Positions 9,580 through 20,986 of a DNA stretch of 64,000 bases are shown here, piece by piece. This DNA comes from Roridomyces roridus (lineage: Eukaryota; Basidiomycota; Agaricomycetes; Agaricales; Mycenaceae), in assembly GCA_029378245.1 (NCBI GenBank), contig JARKIF010000006.1, forward strand, positions 1,860,001 to 1,924,000, read 5' to 3'. Under the pieces are notes generated by a model. The model saw nothing but the letters and a program-made list of their open reading frames with translations, was not told the origin of the DNA and did no database searches. A program made the translations under genes and the position numbers. How positions within the stretch are numbered: the stretch's first letter is position 1; each line of letters begins with the position of its first letter.

Positions 9580-12306
9580 ATGTCAGACCGAAATCACATC
9601 CAGCCCAAAAGCTGGGAGCCCCAACACACAAAGCCACTGACGGACTGGAAGGCACGGGGCGCTGCCGAACTCCAAAACTTCGACGAGGCATTCGCTATCA
9701 AGGAACTCGTTCAGAACGTCGTCGGTCAGGCGCTGAAGGACTACCAAGTCCGTGAGTGGAACGGGTTTAAGAGGGAGGATCTCAGAGTGTGTGGTCTTGT
9801 TTTATCGGGTCCCGTTTGCTGAGCCCACTGCAGAATAGGTCCAAGGAGCAGAGAGAGACTCGCAAGCGCGACTTGATAACTGCCTATCCCGGTCTCCTCA
9901 CAGGCCCTCACGGCGTCATGCTGAAACACGCCGACTGCGTTCCACTTTACGTCCTTTCCGCCAACTCTCCTGTCCCCAATAAACCGACCGACCTCAAGAT
10001 TGCTATTGTTCTGTGGGCGACGGGAAGTGCAAAAAACGCCCTTACTTTCCTCAACAATCATCTTGACAAGAACGCCTCGTTCGATGCATTCATTGTCGAC
10101 GGGCTCTCGACTAGTAAACAAAACAAGTTCGCGGTCGGAGAAAAGGGCAAGGGCTTCATCCTAGCGATGCAGTATCTCGTCGAGAAGGTCGAGACGTTGT
10201 GGAAGAATTTACCAAAGCCGGGCCGCGGTCTTCCCCAGCCTGGTGCATCCTTCCGTGTCGGTGAGCAGATCGGAGAGTTCAAATGGAAGGCTTCCTGCAG
10301 CGTCGGAATGCCGGACTGGCTTCAGGTCTCACTCGACGATCTCACGACGCGGACTGTGGATGAATATCTGCCGCACAAGTACGAGCTAGGTAAGCGCGCA
10401 GATCCAGCGTCCACTTGTGTAATGCATGATCTCACAACCCGATAGACCTCGCTCATTCGAGTGACGGTGGTGATCCCGAGGTATACAACCGCACTTTCGA
10501 GACCGCCCAAAACATCCTCGAACAAGTGGAGAAGCGCCGAGAGAAGTACGGGCTGGCCGTTGGCGGCAAGTCTGTGGTGCAAGCCGACGAGGTCTGCATC
10601 ACTATCATCGGTCTCGACTCTCGGATTGAAGTCGAGAGCCTCTTCTCCGCCGTCTATGGGATTATCCCTCCCTCGAGGGCATGGCGTCCCTTGGGTGCTC
10701 GCAACAATCTCAGGAACGTTCAATTCTTCCTGGCAGACGGCGGCGGAGCCCCCAAATTTTATCTTAGGGACCAGCTCGTCCTGCAGGGAGTTCACCTCAA
10801 CAAACTCTCCATCAACTACCACGGGGATTTAGATGTTTCCTCCGAGCGCGTCATGGTCAGCGACAACGAGAAACAGAAGCAGTATTTCGCCGACCTGGAA
10901 GCGAGTGCCGACTCTGCATTTCGCACGCTTCCGGACCTGGCGATTGAGCTGGCTCTCGACATTCTCACCGACGATCGTTCCGACTCCCTCGCTGGTATTC
11001 TGAGCCCCAAGAATACCTCCGGGGCGGCACGATATCGGGCTGCGTTTGACGCGGCGATGCTCCGCATCTGTCCTCCTGAGCCTCCGTCGGCGTTACCTTT
11101 GTATCCATGTGGGCCTGGAGACAGTGACTACCTCGTCGAGGAACTTGGCTTCAAGCCGTTCCCAGTCTCTCACCGAGCTCATGCAATCATCCGTGCCTCT
11201 GGTGCGTACACGACAATCCACGACAAAGCATGCAGTCTTCTCCTCGCTTCCCCTGTTGCATCAGACATCAAGGGTCTCGACCGTCTCCGCGCCGTCCTCA
11301 AAATGACTCTACCCGCGCAAGACGCAATCGAGCCTGAGGCGATCACGATCCGCAAGTACCCCAAGACACAGCCGATCGTGGTTTGGGACCACGAGAAGAG
11401 GCTAGTGGCGTTTGCGATGCCTACTCCGTGCGAGGATCCAAAGCACATCGCGGACAGCGACGACGGGGAGTGCTTTTGTTGGATGATACCCATGCTGGAG
11501 GCTGTGGCGCGCGCAAACTGGAATATCAATACAAAGAAACTGTGGCACGCGCATGCGCTTTGTGTGCGCGGGGATCTCGCTAACTTGGATGTGGAAGGCC
11601 GGTATATGTCCATGGATGTTGGTGCGTACATTTGTCTCCGCGGGATGGATTGTTATTGAAGTGTTCTGCTGTAGACCAAGAGATGCCCGCCCATGTACAG
11701 GCCGCTATTCAGGAGCAAGCCCGTACTCACAATATCATCAGAATTCCCCCCAGTGGAAGCCGTATCCAGCCGAACAATGCTGGCTCGAATACCCAGCGTC
11801 CGGCATCCGCGAGTGTGTCGACGACTAAGCCGGGTTCTTCTTCGACCAAGTCCTCTTCGGTGAACGGCGCCACTGGCAAAGCTGTTCCAGCCCAGCAGCA
11901 AGCAGCGGCAGCTGTCGCTCAATCAACCTCCGCCGCAAATCGATTCACCGCTACGGGCCCTGCAAATGAGGCTTCGGTCTCAACCTCGACCTCGACATCC
12001 AACTCAGCCCCCACCGCAAACCAAGCAGAGATGAACGAGGACGCTCTCGCTCGTGTCATCGCAGCCGTCCGCGGTCACGATGCTCTTCAGCTCAAATTGG
12101 ATGCCCTTCAGCTCAAATTTGACGCCCTTCAGCTTAAATCCGACAACCAATACGAGGAGCTCGAACAGTCGAAAGATCGCGTCGGCGAGTTGAATAAACA
12201 GGTTGCGGAGCTGGAGAAAGCGAATCGAGCGTTGAATGATATTTGCGAATTTGTGGACAGTGTGCAGAAGCAGAGGGAGTCGAAGCGGCAGAAGACTCAG
12301 GTGTGA
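9580..12306 (+). CDS. GHKL-ATPase-like protein with C-terminal coiled coil, copy A
   Basis: Four exons (9580-9786, 9834-10389, 10446-11621, 11675-12306) encode 856 residues. The N-terminal third resembles a Bergerat-fold ATPase of the Hsp90/MORC/histidine-kinase type. AIKELVQNVVGQAL (E42, N46) fits the N-box, and FIVDGLSTSKQNKFAVGEKGKGFILA (about 151-180) fits the G-loop pattern GxxGxGF preceded by an SxK-like element. The middle region (about 210-640) is unknown; it includes a Cys/His-containing ECFCWMIP block. The tail is Ser/Thr/Ala-rich, then has three 7-residue DALQLK repeats (about 781-802) leading into a coiled coil and a basic end (ESKRQKTQV) that could be a nuclear signal. A related, equally intact gene lies inverted at 39.2-36.5 kb with all three introns at the same positions. 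Function is unknown; ATPase activity is inference. Confidence 0.75.
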
Positions 12307-12639
12307 TGAGTGAGTATTTAGAGCGTACATATGTATATAGATATGTATAAGGATGAAACATGTTTGTATTCGGCGAGAATCCCAAGTTGGACGGTTCGTG
12401 TTTGAATTCCCAACAAAGCGTGTGGGATGGGCGAATCAGCCAAAAACTGGAGGGAGTCAAGAGCAAAGGGCCTCGGCAGGGGTCGACCTGCAGCTGCAGC
12501 GAATGTGCGCGTGAGGTGGCGAGATGCACATAGTTATTTACATAAGCCTAACTTGAATGTGTGAGGAGTGAAGCGCGCATGAGAGTATGGCGATGAAGCC
12601 AATGAATTGAACCGGCGCATACGAACATTTCGAAAACAA

Positions 12640-12760
12640 AAGGGAGAAGCACCTAGCCTTGCCAAGCGCTGCCGGGAATCGAACCTATGGAAGATTCACG
12701 GCGATGATTGGGTTCGGCACTCAGCACTTCTTGCCAACGTCCTCTCAAAATCGAGCTCTC
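12640..12760 (-). repeat. tRNA-like T-arm relic
   Basis: GCTGCCGGGAATCGAACCTA on the + strand is the complement of a tRNA T-arm/B-box (GGTTCGATTCC). No paired acceptor stem is evident. It is one of about twenty such relics in this window. Confidence 0.35.
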
Positions 12761-12794
12761 AGATATCATCTCAGACCGGACTACGCATCGCCCC

Positions 12795-13150
12795 AGCTCA
12801 ATCAGACACGGCTCGCGTAACCAGTACGAATCTCTCCGTTCAACCCTTTCCTGTTCCGTGCGCGCGGACTGAGGATGGCCTTCACAGATGTCGATGAGTT
12901 CTGACCGCCCAGGTCTGAAAGAGAGGCCTGCGGATTAAAAGGTTATAGAACGTCTCATCGTCATCCCACTCTTCTCTCTTGAATCGAGCGGGAAAGACTC
13001 ACCTAGGAGGATGCTCGCCAAGGGAAGTACAACTGCCTGCGCGCCAATGACGGAGGCGCACTCCCACTTCGACATGAAGTTGAGCGGACGGGTTGCACGA
13101 GCAGAAGCCATTTGCCAGAATGGACCCTCTGGGGAATTGTTGCGCATTTC
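12795..13150 (-). pseudogene. 3' fragment of the membrane-protein family (P3)
   Basis: Exon 4 of the P1 family reads [17 protein letters not shown], then [20 protein letters not shown], followed by a partial last exon and the conserved 3' end. The N-terminal exons are missing. It lies just downstream of GHKL-like copy A. Confidence 0.6.
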
Positions 13151-13344
13151 ACTCCATCCGCGCCTCGTCCAAACCCCAACTCTTCTGTTTCGTCACCTCA
13201 TTTGAAAGATGATGGAGAGGGCCTTCATGCAGAGGAAGGTAGAGGTTGTCGAACGCACTTGAACGCGATGAAGCCAATGAAGCGAGGCATTTGGGCCTCG
13301 GCAGATATGTTACAGTTATACGTGGAGAGCCAATTACCAACGCT

Positions 13345-14560
13345 TCATCAGGCACGGCTGGCGTAACTAGTACCCCTACTCTTTCGGTTTGAATCCCTCG
13401 TGTTCCGTACGCGCGGGGTCAAGGTGCCCACAGATGGAATCGGACGATGGACTCGGAAGACAGGTCTCAATGCTCGCTCCCTTTCCTGAGCTTCAACCCA
13501 CATTGCCCAGCCTGCCGGTACCACTAGCGCCCATATAGAGATTCAAAGACGCACTTGTGAGGAAATTCGCCAAGGGAAGAAGAATTCCGTACGCGCCAAT
13601 CAAAGACTTGCACTCCCAGTTAGACAGCGGATCGACTGCGCAAGCTGTCGAAGCCATAGTCCAGAATGGACCCTCTGGCGACCTGAAGCGCATTGCAATC
13701 ATGGCCAAAGCTGTACCAGTCGATATGATTTAGTGGCTGATGCATAGAATGCTGGGATTCTTTACGGTAGCACCACCAGAACATGACAGCGCAGCCCAGG
13801 AATATAAGGTCCGCCTGTATCACATGAAGAACCAGAACACAAATGTCATGGCCGCCATGACAAAAAACGATGTGCACAAAGTCCTCGACGGCTAAGATTT
13901 CCGTGTTAGCGCGCGCCAAGATCTCGGGGAGAAAGCGCACTGTCTCCGAGATGCGGAGCTCCGGCCGGTTTTGGAACGAAGGATACGAGAATGCACGCCC
14001 AGACGAGATCAGTGTTTCTTCTTAATGTTAAGGGTTAGCAAGATTAACCCTTAATAAGGGCCCCTTAATTAAGGCTTAGTGTCGGGAGGAACTCATGTTA
14101 AGGCCTTATTAAGGGTTAATGATCCCAACAATGATCGAATCAAGTCTTCGGCAACCGGCACTGTTGCGGAAAGCAGTTGATCAAGGGGCTCCGACCATGT
14201 CCTCAACAGTGCCAGACCCCTGCCAGACCATCCGGGAGAGCTGCTCACACCTCAGGTTCATCATATTTGACGGTTTGGTGCAAGTTTGTTGCCCTAGGGC
14301 CTGAGAAAATTTGCATTCAGATTGATGTTAAGCCCTTAAAATGGAGCCCTTAATTAAGGCCTTAAGCCTTAATTAACCCTTAGCTACCGAAATTACCCTT
14401 AATAAGGGCTTAAGAAGAAACACTGGACGAGATGGACAAAGGAGACGGCAAGCCCGACAACTGCGCGCGCGCTGCACGTTAGGCTACTGGAGTCCCGGGA
14501 CCTTGCTTCACTCACAACAGAGGTCCGTTGCAACAGACGGCGACGACATGCTGGCTGAGA
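13345..14560 (-). pseudogene. Membrane-protein family relic (P4), split by a hAT MITE
   Basis: Exon 4 reads SPEGPFWTMASTACAVDPL, then SNWECKSLIGAYGILLPLAN. Exon 3 reads ANTEILAVEDFVHIV but its acceptor AG has become CG. The first exons (MSSPS..., VVGLAVSFVHLV) are separated from the rest by the 416 bp element at 14010-14425. The insertion lies in the exon-2 region and leaves an 8 bp target duplication, so the original order is still evident. Confidence 0.65.
14010..14425. mobile_element. hAT-type MITE, 416 bp, 16 bp perfect inverted ends, 8 bp TSD
   Basis: Begins CAGTGTTTCTTCTTAA and ends with its exact reverse complement TTAAGAAGAAACACTG. Both sides carry the 8 bp direct repeat GACGAGAT (14002-14009 and 14426-14433). 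The 8 bp duplication and CAGTG-type ends are the hallmark of hAT elements. The interior is full of CCTTAA/TTAAGG motifs clustered near both ends, as expected for subterminal transposase-binding repeats. There is no coding capacity, so it is non-autonomous. It interrupts relic P4. Confidence 0.9.
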
Positions 14561-14788
14561 CCTAATGGGAGGGGGAAAGTGCTTTAGGGGCAAGGACTCG
14601 GAGTGGGCCAAACTATGGTTATGAAAAATGCGGTTTTCTTGGTACGTGCACGTGGCGGGAGTCAAGAAGTCACTTAGAAGTGTGCCGGCGCGGATCCTGG
14701 CATCGGCTGTCAACGAAAACGGGCATCGGAAATCACGCCGGCGCCGAGGCCATCAACTACATCCGAATTTTTCGAACGAACCTCCTTA

Positions 14789-15043
14789 CAGCCGTTTTCA
14801 AAACAATATACGGGTTTGGAGCCTTGCTCCACGTACGTTTTTGCTGACCTTTGTTTGACGGAGAGTCGAGCTTCCGCTCCACTCAACTCCACAACTCAAT
14901 TCAAGAGCTGTGCCGTGGCTAGACGGCATTTCCCTTTTGGGGCAGGCGAGTGGAGTCGAAGCAGACTCATCGGCATACAGAGGTCAACGCAAACGAAGGT
15001 GGAGCACTGGATCAAAACCCGTATACTGTTTTGAAAACGGCTG
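14789..15043. mobile_element. Tc1/mariner-like MITE, 255 bp, TA target
   Basis: The inverted ends start CAGCCGTTTTCAAAACA and continue for 29 bp with one mismatch (left A, right G after ACA). Flanking dinucleotides are TA on both sides (14787-14788 and 15044-15045), as expected for a TA target duplication. GGAGC...GCTCCAC blocks inside the ends are also inverted. No protein is encoded. Confidence 0.8.
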
Positions 15044-15219
15044 TAGCCGTTTTGAAAATTTGGACAATTGGCAGCAACCGAACCTAGCCTGACCCATGAT
15101 TCGCGCAGTCGGGGCTTCTCTACTGAGATCCAACTTGGCTGATTTCCAGATGAAATGAACCCTCGGCCGGGGTGTTTAATGCAGTTGTCGGCCCTCGTTA
15201 ATGGTGGCTGAGTATAGCA

Positions 15220-16215
15220 TGAATTAAGCGCGGCTGGAGTAACTAGTAATTCGACTCTCTCGGCTGAAACCCCTCAGCTTCCTGGGCGACCGTGCATGTG
15301 AACTGAAGAAAGCCTTCACAGTGGAGAGTGAACCACGGACTCCGAACACGGGGCGAGGTGCATTTCTCGCTCGTTGTTCTCGGTTGGCGACAGCCCCGAT
15401 TGCACCGGCAGCTAGGATCACTAACCCCCCAACCGGATTAGCACTCGTCCCGAACACGGGGATGTAAAAGACGCACAGGCGAGGATATTCACGAGCGGGA
15501 GAATAATTGCATGTGCGCCAATTAGGGAGAAGCAGGTCCACCTGGACATGTCCCCGCGCGGACCGCGTGTACAAGCAGAGGCCGTACCCCAAAATGTCGG
15601 AACTTCCGAGTCTGGCGACTTCTTCAAGTGCATGTCAATGATGCCGAGAACTGTTGGATCAGTCAGTTACCCGCCGGTTCGCAGGGAATACTGGCCGCCT
15701 TACAGTAGCCAAGAAACCACCCGATGAGACCCAGAAACACAAAACAAGGGTTCAACTCGGACAAGCACATCGCGAGCCACTCAAGGAATGTCATGAGCGC
15801 TAGGAAAACGACGATTTCCAAAAAGTCCCTGACGGCTAGCATTTCCGTGTAAGCGTTATAGGATGTCTACGGGTCGAAGAAAACACACTGTTTCTGGGAA
15901 CATCCGAGTCGTCGTCTGATTCCGACGCGGTCGACGCCCTCGGAAAGGAGGGTATGAGGATGGATCCCCACACTACTTGCATGAAGGAGATGGCCAGCCC
16001 GATATCTGCGCAGACGTTGGGCGATGAATGTAGCATCGTGGATGTCGCTGTACTCACAGCAAAGGGTCCTGAAGGATCTCAAGGATAGCGACGACATGGT
16101 GGGTGAGAGGGTGGTGAGAGGGTGGTGGTATAGGGGCGTCTCGTTTGCAGATAAGAGATGACGATCGAAGAGCATAGCCCCGCACAGCGTCGAGAATGCA
16201 GTTCAACTCGATCAT
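15220..16215 (-). pseudogene. Nearly full-length member of the membrane-protein family (P5)
   Basis: All five regions are present: MSSLSLRSFRTLC, IGLAISFMQVVWGSILIPSF, VVFLALMTFLEWLAMCL, the MSRWTCFSLIGAHAIILPLV exon, and a last exon AAGAIGAVANREQ ending SRITSYSSRA before TAA. The acceptor in front of exon 3 reads TATAACG where P1 has CATATAG, so this intron can no longer be spliced normally. An upstream in-frame ATG (MIELNCILDAVRGY at about 16215) may mark an extra first exon. The conserved tail (VRGSLSTVKAFFSSHAR) is shared with P6. Confidence 0.6.
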
Positions 16216-16254
16216 TCCTTACTACCGCGGTGAGAGCAGCAAAAGAACAGGCCA

Positions 16255-16830
16255 AGCTGGAGGCCCGGCAGGGTTCGAACCTGCATTCAACGTCATGACG
16301 AACCCTTTTTCCCAACATGGACAAGGCGTGAGTAGGCCTTAAGGCAATAATGGTCTTGTTTCAGAGGGCCACAAATGGGCGAACTTGAACCTTGAGCCGA
16401 ACAGATCAGCAGGCAGTGACGGCCGAACGGAGGTCGTCGAATCATTGATCCGGGGATGCGCTGCCTGCAGGCAGCCGATCTCTGCCGACTGATACATCAC
16501 AAACCGAGTGTCAAGTGTCAACAAAAAGGCTTGTCAAGCAATTGTTGGGAGGATTCGAACCTGCGCCATCGTTGCGATAAACTTCGAAATGCCGATCCAA
16601 GTGAACATGGGCTGCGACAGTCCAGCTCTGAAGTTGAATCGCAAATTAGGGCAGGGGGTTATGTAGTACCATCAAAGTACCATCTGAATTTTTCGCAAAA
16701 AGAAAAAAAATGGTGTATTGCCTTCTTGTCAATACACTAACAGGAATCGAACCCAGCCTGGTGATGGACAGTGTGAACCGGGTCCCCAGCGGCGATACCG
16801 AACGTTCAGCACAGACATTCAACACATAAT
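16255..16830 (-). repeat. Cluster of tRNA-like T-arm relics
   Basis: Three minus-strand B-box-like blocks occur: GCAGGTTCGAACCCTGC around 16270 (a perfect 5 bp T-stem), GCAGGTTCGAATCCT around 16555, and GGTTCGATTCCTGT around 16742. None has a convincing acceptor or anticodon stem. Confidence 0.4.
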
Positions 16831-16928
16831 CACAGAATCTGGCCAAAATTGGGCAGGCTAAGTACGAACATTCAACATGAGATGCGGAGTCGGATGCAAT
16901 GGCGGGGTGGAAAGCAGGGTTTGGGCAT

Positions 16929-17471
16929 GTACACGTCGTTACCAAAAGTAACCGGAAATGGGGGCGTCGTGATGGCCTCAGTGATCGGACCCGGCTGAAA
17001 TTTGATCCGAGCCTTGTTTAGTATGTATGAAGTCTCCTGAGGTCAAAAAACTCCTACCAACAGGGTTGTCTTGAGCATGCAAGGCACAGGTTTCTTACCA
17101 TCCCAGATGTGGTGAATCCGCCAAAACTCCTGCCCCCCTGCACTTCCAGGGTTGAAGTATGTGACTTCAAGGATGCTTATGCATTGGTAGAGTAGTAATT
17201 TAGTATCTCAAATCAAAGGATCTCACTGTGGGACTTCCCAGAGCAAGTAAATTCAGCTTCATTCAAGCCACAATTTGACTCAAGAAATTCAACCAAAACC
17301 TTTTAGCCACTGTGAAGGCTACACTGAAGGAATTCATGGAAACTGAAGTGACCACTCAATTTCTGACATTCTCATTTACATCCCAGTGATAGAGCATCAA
17401 ATTTGATGCCGGCACCTCGGAGCAATCCTGCCAAAAACAAATTCCGGTTACTTTTGGTAATGACGTGTACA
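16929..17471. mobile_element. Inverted-repeat element, 543 bp
   Basis: The ends are about 30 bp inverted copies beginning TGTACACGTC and containing TTACCAAAAGTAACCGGAA, with one mismatch. No target duplication could be recognised and no protein is encoded, so the superfamily is unknown. Confidence 0.65.
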
Positions 17472-18464
17472 ACGGAGGTTATATAGGAGAAAACTTCGCC
17501 TTGCACAACTTGAAGATCAAGCGTGTTTTCAAGTCTACCGGTCTCAACCGTCCTACGCATCATAGGCCGAGAGCGGATTGAAAAGAACCACAAGAAAGCA
17601 CACAAGCCCTGCGCAGGAGTCGAACCTTGGTAAGTACTCAGGCGAGGGAAAAGGGTTGCAGTCGATGAGCGTAGGGCGGGAGGTGTAGTGTAGAGTCGTG
17701 GCGACATGGTGGTCGTGAGGCAAGAGGCAACCGCAGCCGCCCTGATTGATTCTTTGTGATCCCGGCATCACGATGCCGCAGATCGCGATATGATCATGGC
17801 TGCTGGCGTGGTTGAACCTACATCAGCAAGTCGGTGAATCAGTTGCGGAAGAACGCTCATGTATGATGTCTCTAACCATCGGCGTGCCGAGCTTTCAACG
17901 GAACGGGCATCAGCAATCGGCCGGGGCGGGCGCAACGCAACGCAGACCGATGCTCTCATCTTCGCCTCAAAGTCAGTTGGATGTCGAGCGTGCTTGAATA
18001 AGTTTGCTACTGGCGTGAACGTTCCCGCTCATCTCAAGCCGAAAAAAAAAAAAATTGGAACTTACTTATGATGGCTGCCCTCGGCAGGAATCGAACCTGC
18101 AGCATGTTCGTTCACCTGCAAGGCCGGAATATCACATTTGGAAGGAGGTAGCGAGGGCTTTCTGGCAGAGGGAGGTCCGGAGATGGGTATGTTTCAACTG
18201 GAACAACGAACTATCGGGGCTAACGCGCACTCGGTGAACGCGATGCAGCCGCCCTGTTTTTCAGTTGAACGCAACGTCGCAAAAAAGCCGGGGACCAGAT
18301 TCACTAAAGCCCTGGCAGGAATCGAACCTAGCCTGACTCAGCCAACGCAACTGCAATAGCCACAAGACCTGTGCTCCCTTGGGCGCACTCATTCCGCTCA
18401 GTCCGTCAAGTTATCGGCTTCATCTGGACCTCGTCAACGCTGAAACTGTGTCTGAAAAGATTGA
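17472..18464. other. Repeat-derived intergenic DNA with tRNA-like relics
   Basis: No gene supported. Minus-strand tRNA-like pieces lie near 17607, at about 18070-18160 (GCCCTCG and CGAGGGC could pair as acceptor strands, T-arm GCAGGTTCGATTCCTGC) and near 18310. The 18070 copy shares TTCCAAATGT and CATGCTGC blocks with the copy at about 23250-23340. Confidence 0.45.
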
Positions 18465-19000
18465 ATTTGTCGAGGTCTGCTGGTGTAGCTAGTAATCCGA
18501 CTCTCTCGGGATCTGTTTAGACCTCTCCTGTTGAACCGCACGTGTGAAGTGAAGAACGCCTTCACAGCTGAGAGCGAACCGCGTACGCCAAAGACAGCCT
18601 GGGGAGGGGCACGATTCCGATTCCACGCTCGTTCTTCCCTCAGGACAGCGACCCAGAACGCCCAAGCCGCTAACAGCACTGGGTCCCCAGCTTAATTAGT
18701 CTTATGTAGAGCCGGGTAATCATAAAAGACGCACGTATGAGGACTTGCGCTAGGGGTAGAATAATTGCGTGTGCGTCAACCAAGGAGAAGCAGTCCGACT
18801 TGGACAAGTCCCCGCGCGGGCCATGTTTACAAGCAGAAACCGTACTCCAGAATGACATCGGAACTTGCGATTCCTGAGACTTGGAGTGCAAGTGATTGAG
18901 GTAGATAGCTGTTGCAAGGTTGATGTCAGTTGACCGTCGGTTCTCATAGAGCCAGCCTCCTTACGGTAGAGGAGAATCCAACAAACGAAGCTGAAGAAGA
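18465..19000 (-). pseudogene. 3' fragment of the membrane-protein family (P6)
   Basis: Exon 4 reads CFSLVDAHAIILPLAQVL after a diverged SFWSTVSACKHGPRGD stretch. The last exon reads LLAAWAFWVAVLREERAW and VRGSLSAVKAFFTSHVR, ending ESRITSYTSR, close to P5. The N-terminal half is replaced by AT-rich repeat DNA from about 19000. Treated as a relic. Confidence 0.55.
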
Positions 19001-19956
19001 GTATCACCGGGTGGACGCCCACACGGACATTATGAGCCACACTGAGGATGTAGATGTAAATGAATTTCATGTAACGAAAACAAATCACGTACTTTGGTGT
19101 GTGAATCCGATTTCACGTAGATTTCATTCACCTACCCAATTCACGTATTTCTGCAGTTCACAATGAAAGTACGTGAATCTCACGGTCAAGAAAATACTGC
19201 TGATCTGATACACATCCTTGCTCTGAAGCTCCTGGTTGTGCATACAACTGTCAACCTCCAGTCCGTCGCTGTTGTCGACTGGTCGAGACAAGGTTGAAAG
19301 GAAACGCGCGGCAGATTGGCGGTGGAGCAAGATGACGTCTTCGCTGATCAGTATCATCCAGCTCTCTTCCGTCTCCCACCACCTGCTGGACCTTCCATTC
19401 CTAGGCCCGTGTCCTGCATCGACCATCCCCACCCTGCCCTATACGCCCACCGCATCCTCAGGCCGCCCCTCTGGCTTCGCTGGCTCGAATCCTCGGGGCC
19501 GGCTGCGGATTGGAGCTTAACTGAATTGGCCCCACCGGGCTCCACCACCAAACGGAGAAGATATGGATACAAGTAGAACGCACTGAGGACCACCCACACG
19601 CGACTCTCTCTCTCTCTCTTCCCTCATGTCCCGCTTGCTGCTTCCGGGTCCGATCCCGACTGGAACAATTCTCAAGTTTTGCCGGTCTCGCGCGCCTCGG
19701 GCCTTCACTACTGCTCGATGAGCATCTCCGACGGTTAGGTGCGCTGTTGTATCGGTTGGACTGCTCGTGCTCAGGTACGCCGTCGCATTGCGACGCTTCT
19801 TGTATCATGTTTTGCTCATCTTGCACCAGAAGCGGTGGTATGGGAATCAACACGCCGGTATGTTCTGTATGTCTTGTCCTCTGTCGACAAGCTTCTGGCA
19901 CACATCTGCATAAACGACGTCCCTCATTCTCACTCTCCCCTTCCCTCGATCTCGGC
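19001..19956. other. Intergenic with AT-rich GTACGTGAAT-type repeat
   Basis: 19030-19190 contains repeated CACGTA/TACGTG and ATTTCAT motifs like those in the repeats at 20.1-20.36 and 33.2-33.45 kb. The remaining part has open frames on both strands without recognisable motifs. Confidence 0.35.
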
Positions 19957-20361
19957 TGCATCGGCGCCAGGACCCCCGCACCCTCTTTTCGTCGGATGAC
20001 GAAGGATGGGACAAGGATGGAGAGGTTGTCCGCGATGGAATGGGGCGATCGAACGGCGGCAGTAGCACCTGAATCCCTGTATATTCAATGTAGTAAAACA
20101 ATGATTCTCACTGAACTGCTTTGTCAAATTCACTGAGTTTAGAACTACATCATTCTAAATCACGGTACACTCAAATGAACTTCACCAATAAGGGTACGTG
20201 AATGCCTTTCCCTGATGTGTTCACGATTTATAGTGAACGACAAGGACCTTGAATTTCATGGAATCGTCATGAAATTCATGGCTCTCTTCTGGTGAAGTTC
20301 ACGGGTATATCTATGTGGGCGATCTCCATGAAATTCATGACAATTGGGGTCCTCAGTGCCA
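19957..20361 (+). pseudogene. 3' end of the basic coiled-coil protein gene plus downstream repeat, displaced copy
   Basis: From 19957 the + strand matches the last coding part of the gene at 34.4-33.5 kb (TTTTCGTCGGA.GACGAAGG, GGCGGCAGTAGCACCTGA), then its 3' flank up to GGGTCCTCAGTG. The two copies are in opposite orientation. This one lacks the upstream exons, so it is a fragment. The 3' flank (20083-20361) carries several GAAATTCATG and TACGTGAATG motifs and probably is itself a MITE-like repeat. Confidence 0.7.
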
Positions 20362-20394
20362 GCAGCCCAATGTCAAGCCCGCTAGGAAGGTCAT

Positions 20395-20790
20395 GTTGCC
20401 CAAAAAGTCTCTGACGGCTAGGATTAATCGTGTTAAGCGTCAGAAAACCGTTGCGATTCCGAGAGACGCACTGTTTTTTGGAGCATCGTCATCTGGCGTG
20501 CTCGACGGCACCGCAGGAAAGTGGGGTACGATGACAGACCCCCACACGAGTTGGATGAAGGACATGACGAGTCCGATACCTGAGCAGGCGCGTGTTAAGG
20601 AGACTGGGAATCTAGCATGGTCGACGTCGGTCCACTCACAGCAGAGGGTCCTCATGGCTGTCGACTCCATGGTGGATGACATTGAGAGGGCGGTATAGGG
20701 GAAATCAATTCGGATCGAGGAACATAGCCCCGTGCCACAGCCTATCGGGAACTTGCGGTGCCGGAGAATTTCAACTCGATCTCGATCATT
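20395..20790 (-). pseudogene. 5' fragment of the membrane-protein family (P7)
   Basis: First exon MSSTMESTAMRTLC from 20683 or nearby, then GIGLVMSFIQLVWGSVIVP and a DDDAPKNS stretch, then LILAVRDFL before the copy is lost. The SPEG...NWEC exon is absent. It lies directly next to the displaced coiled-coil gene fragment. Confidence 0.55.
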
Positions 20791-20986
20791 TGAATCCTGG
20801 CTGATCTGAACCGCGTGCATTGATTGCATTATACTGGCAGCCAAGATAATGGAAACCGGACGAGGAAGTCCCCGATGCTGGACACCTACACAGTTCAAGA
20901 TAAACTTCCGATTCAGCAAGAACGAGGCATTCGAGTAGACTGAATGATTGATCTTGGTTCAATGTTGACGCGTGAACGCGTGATTA

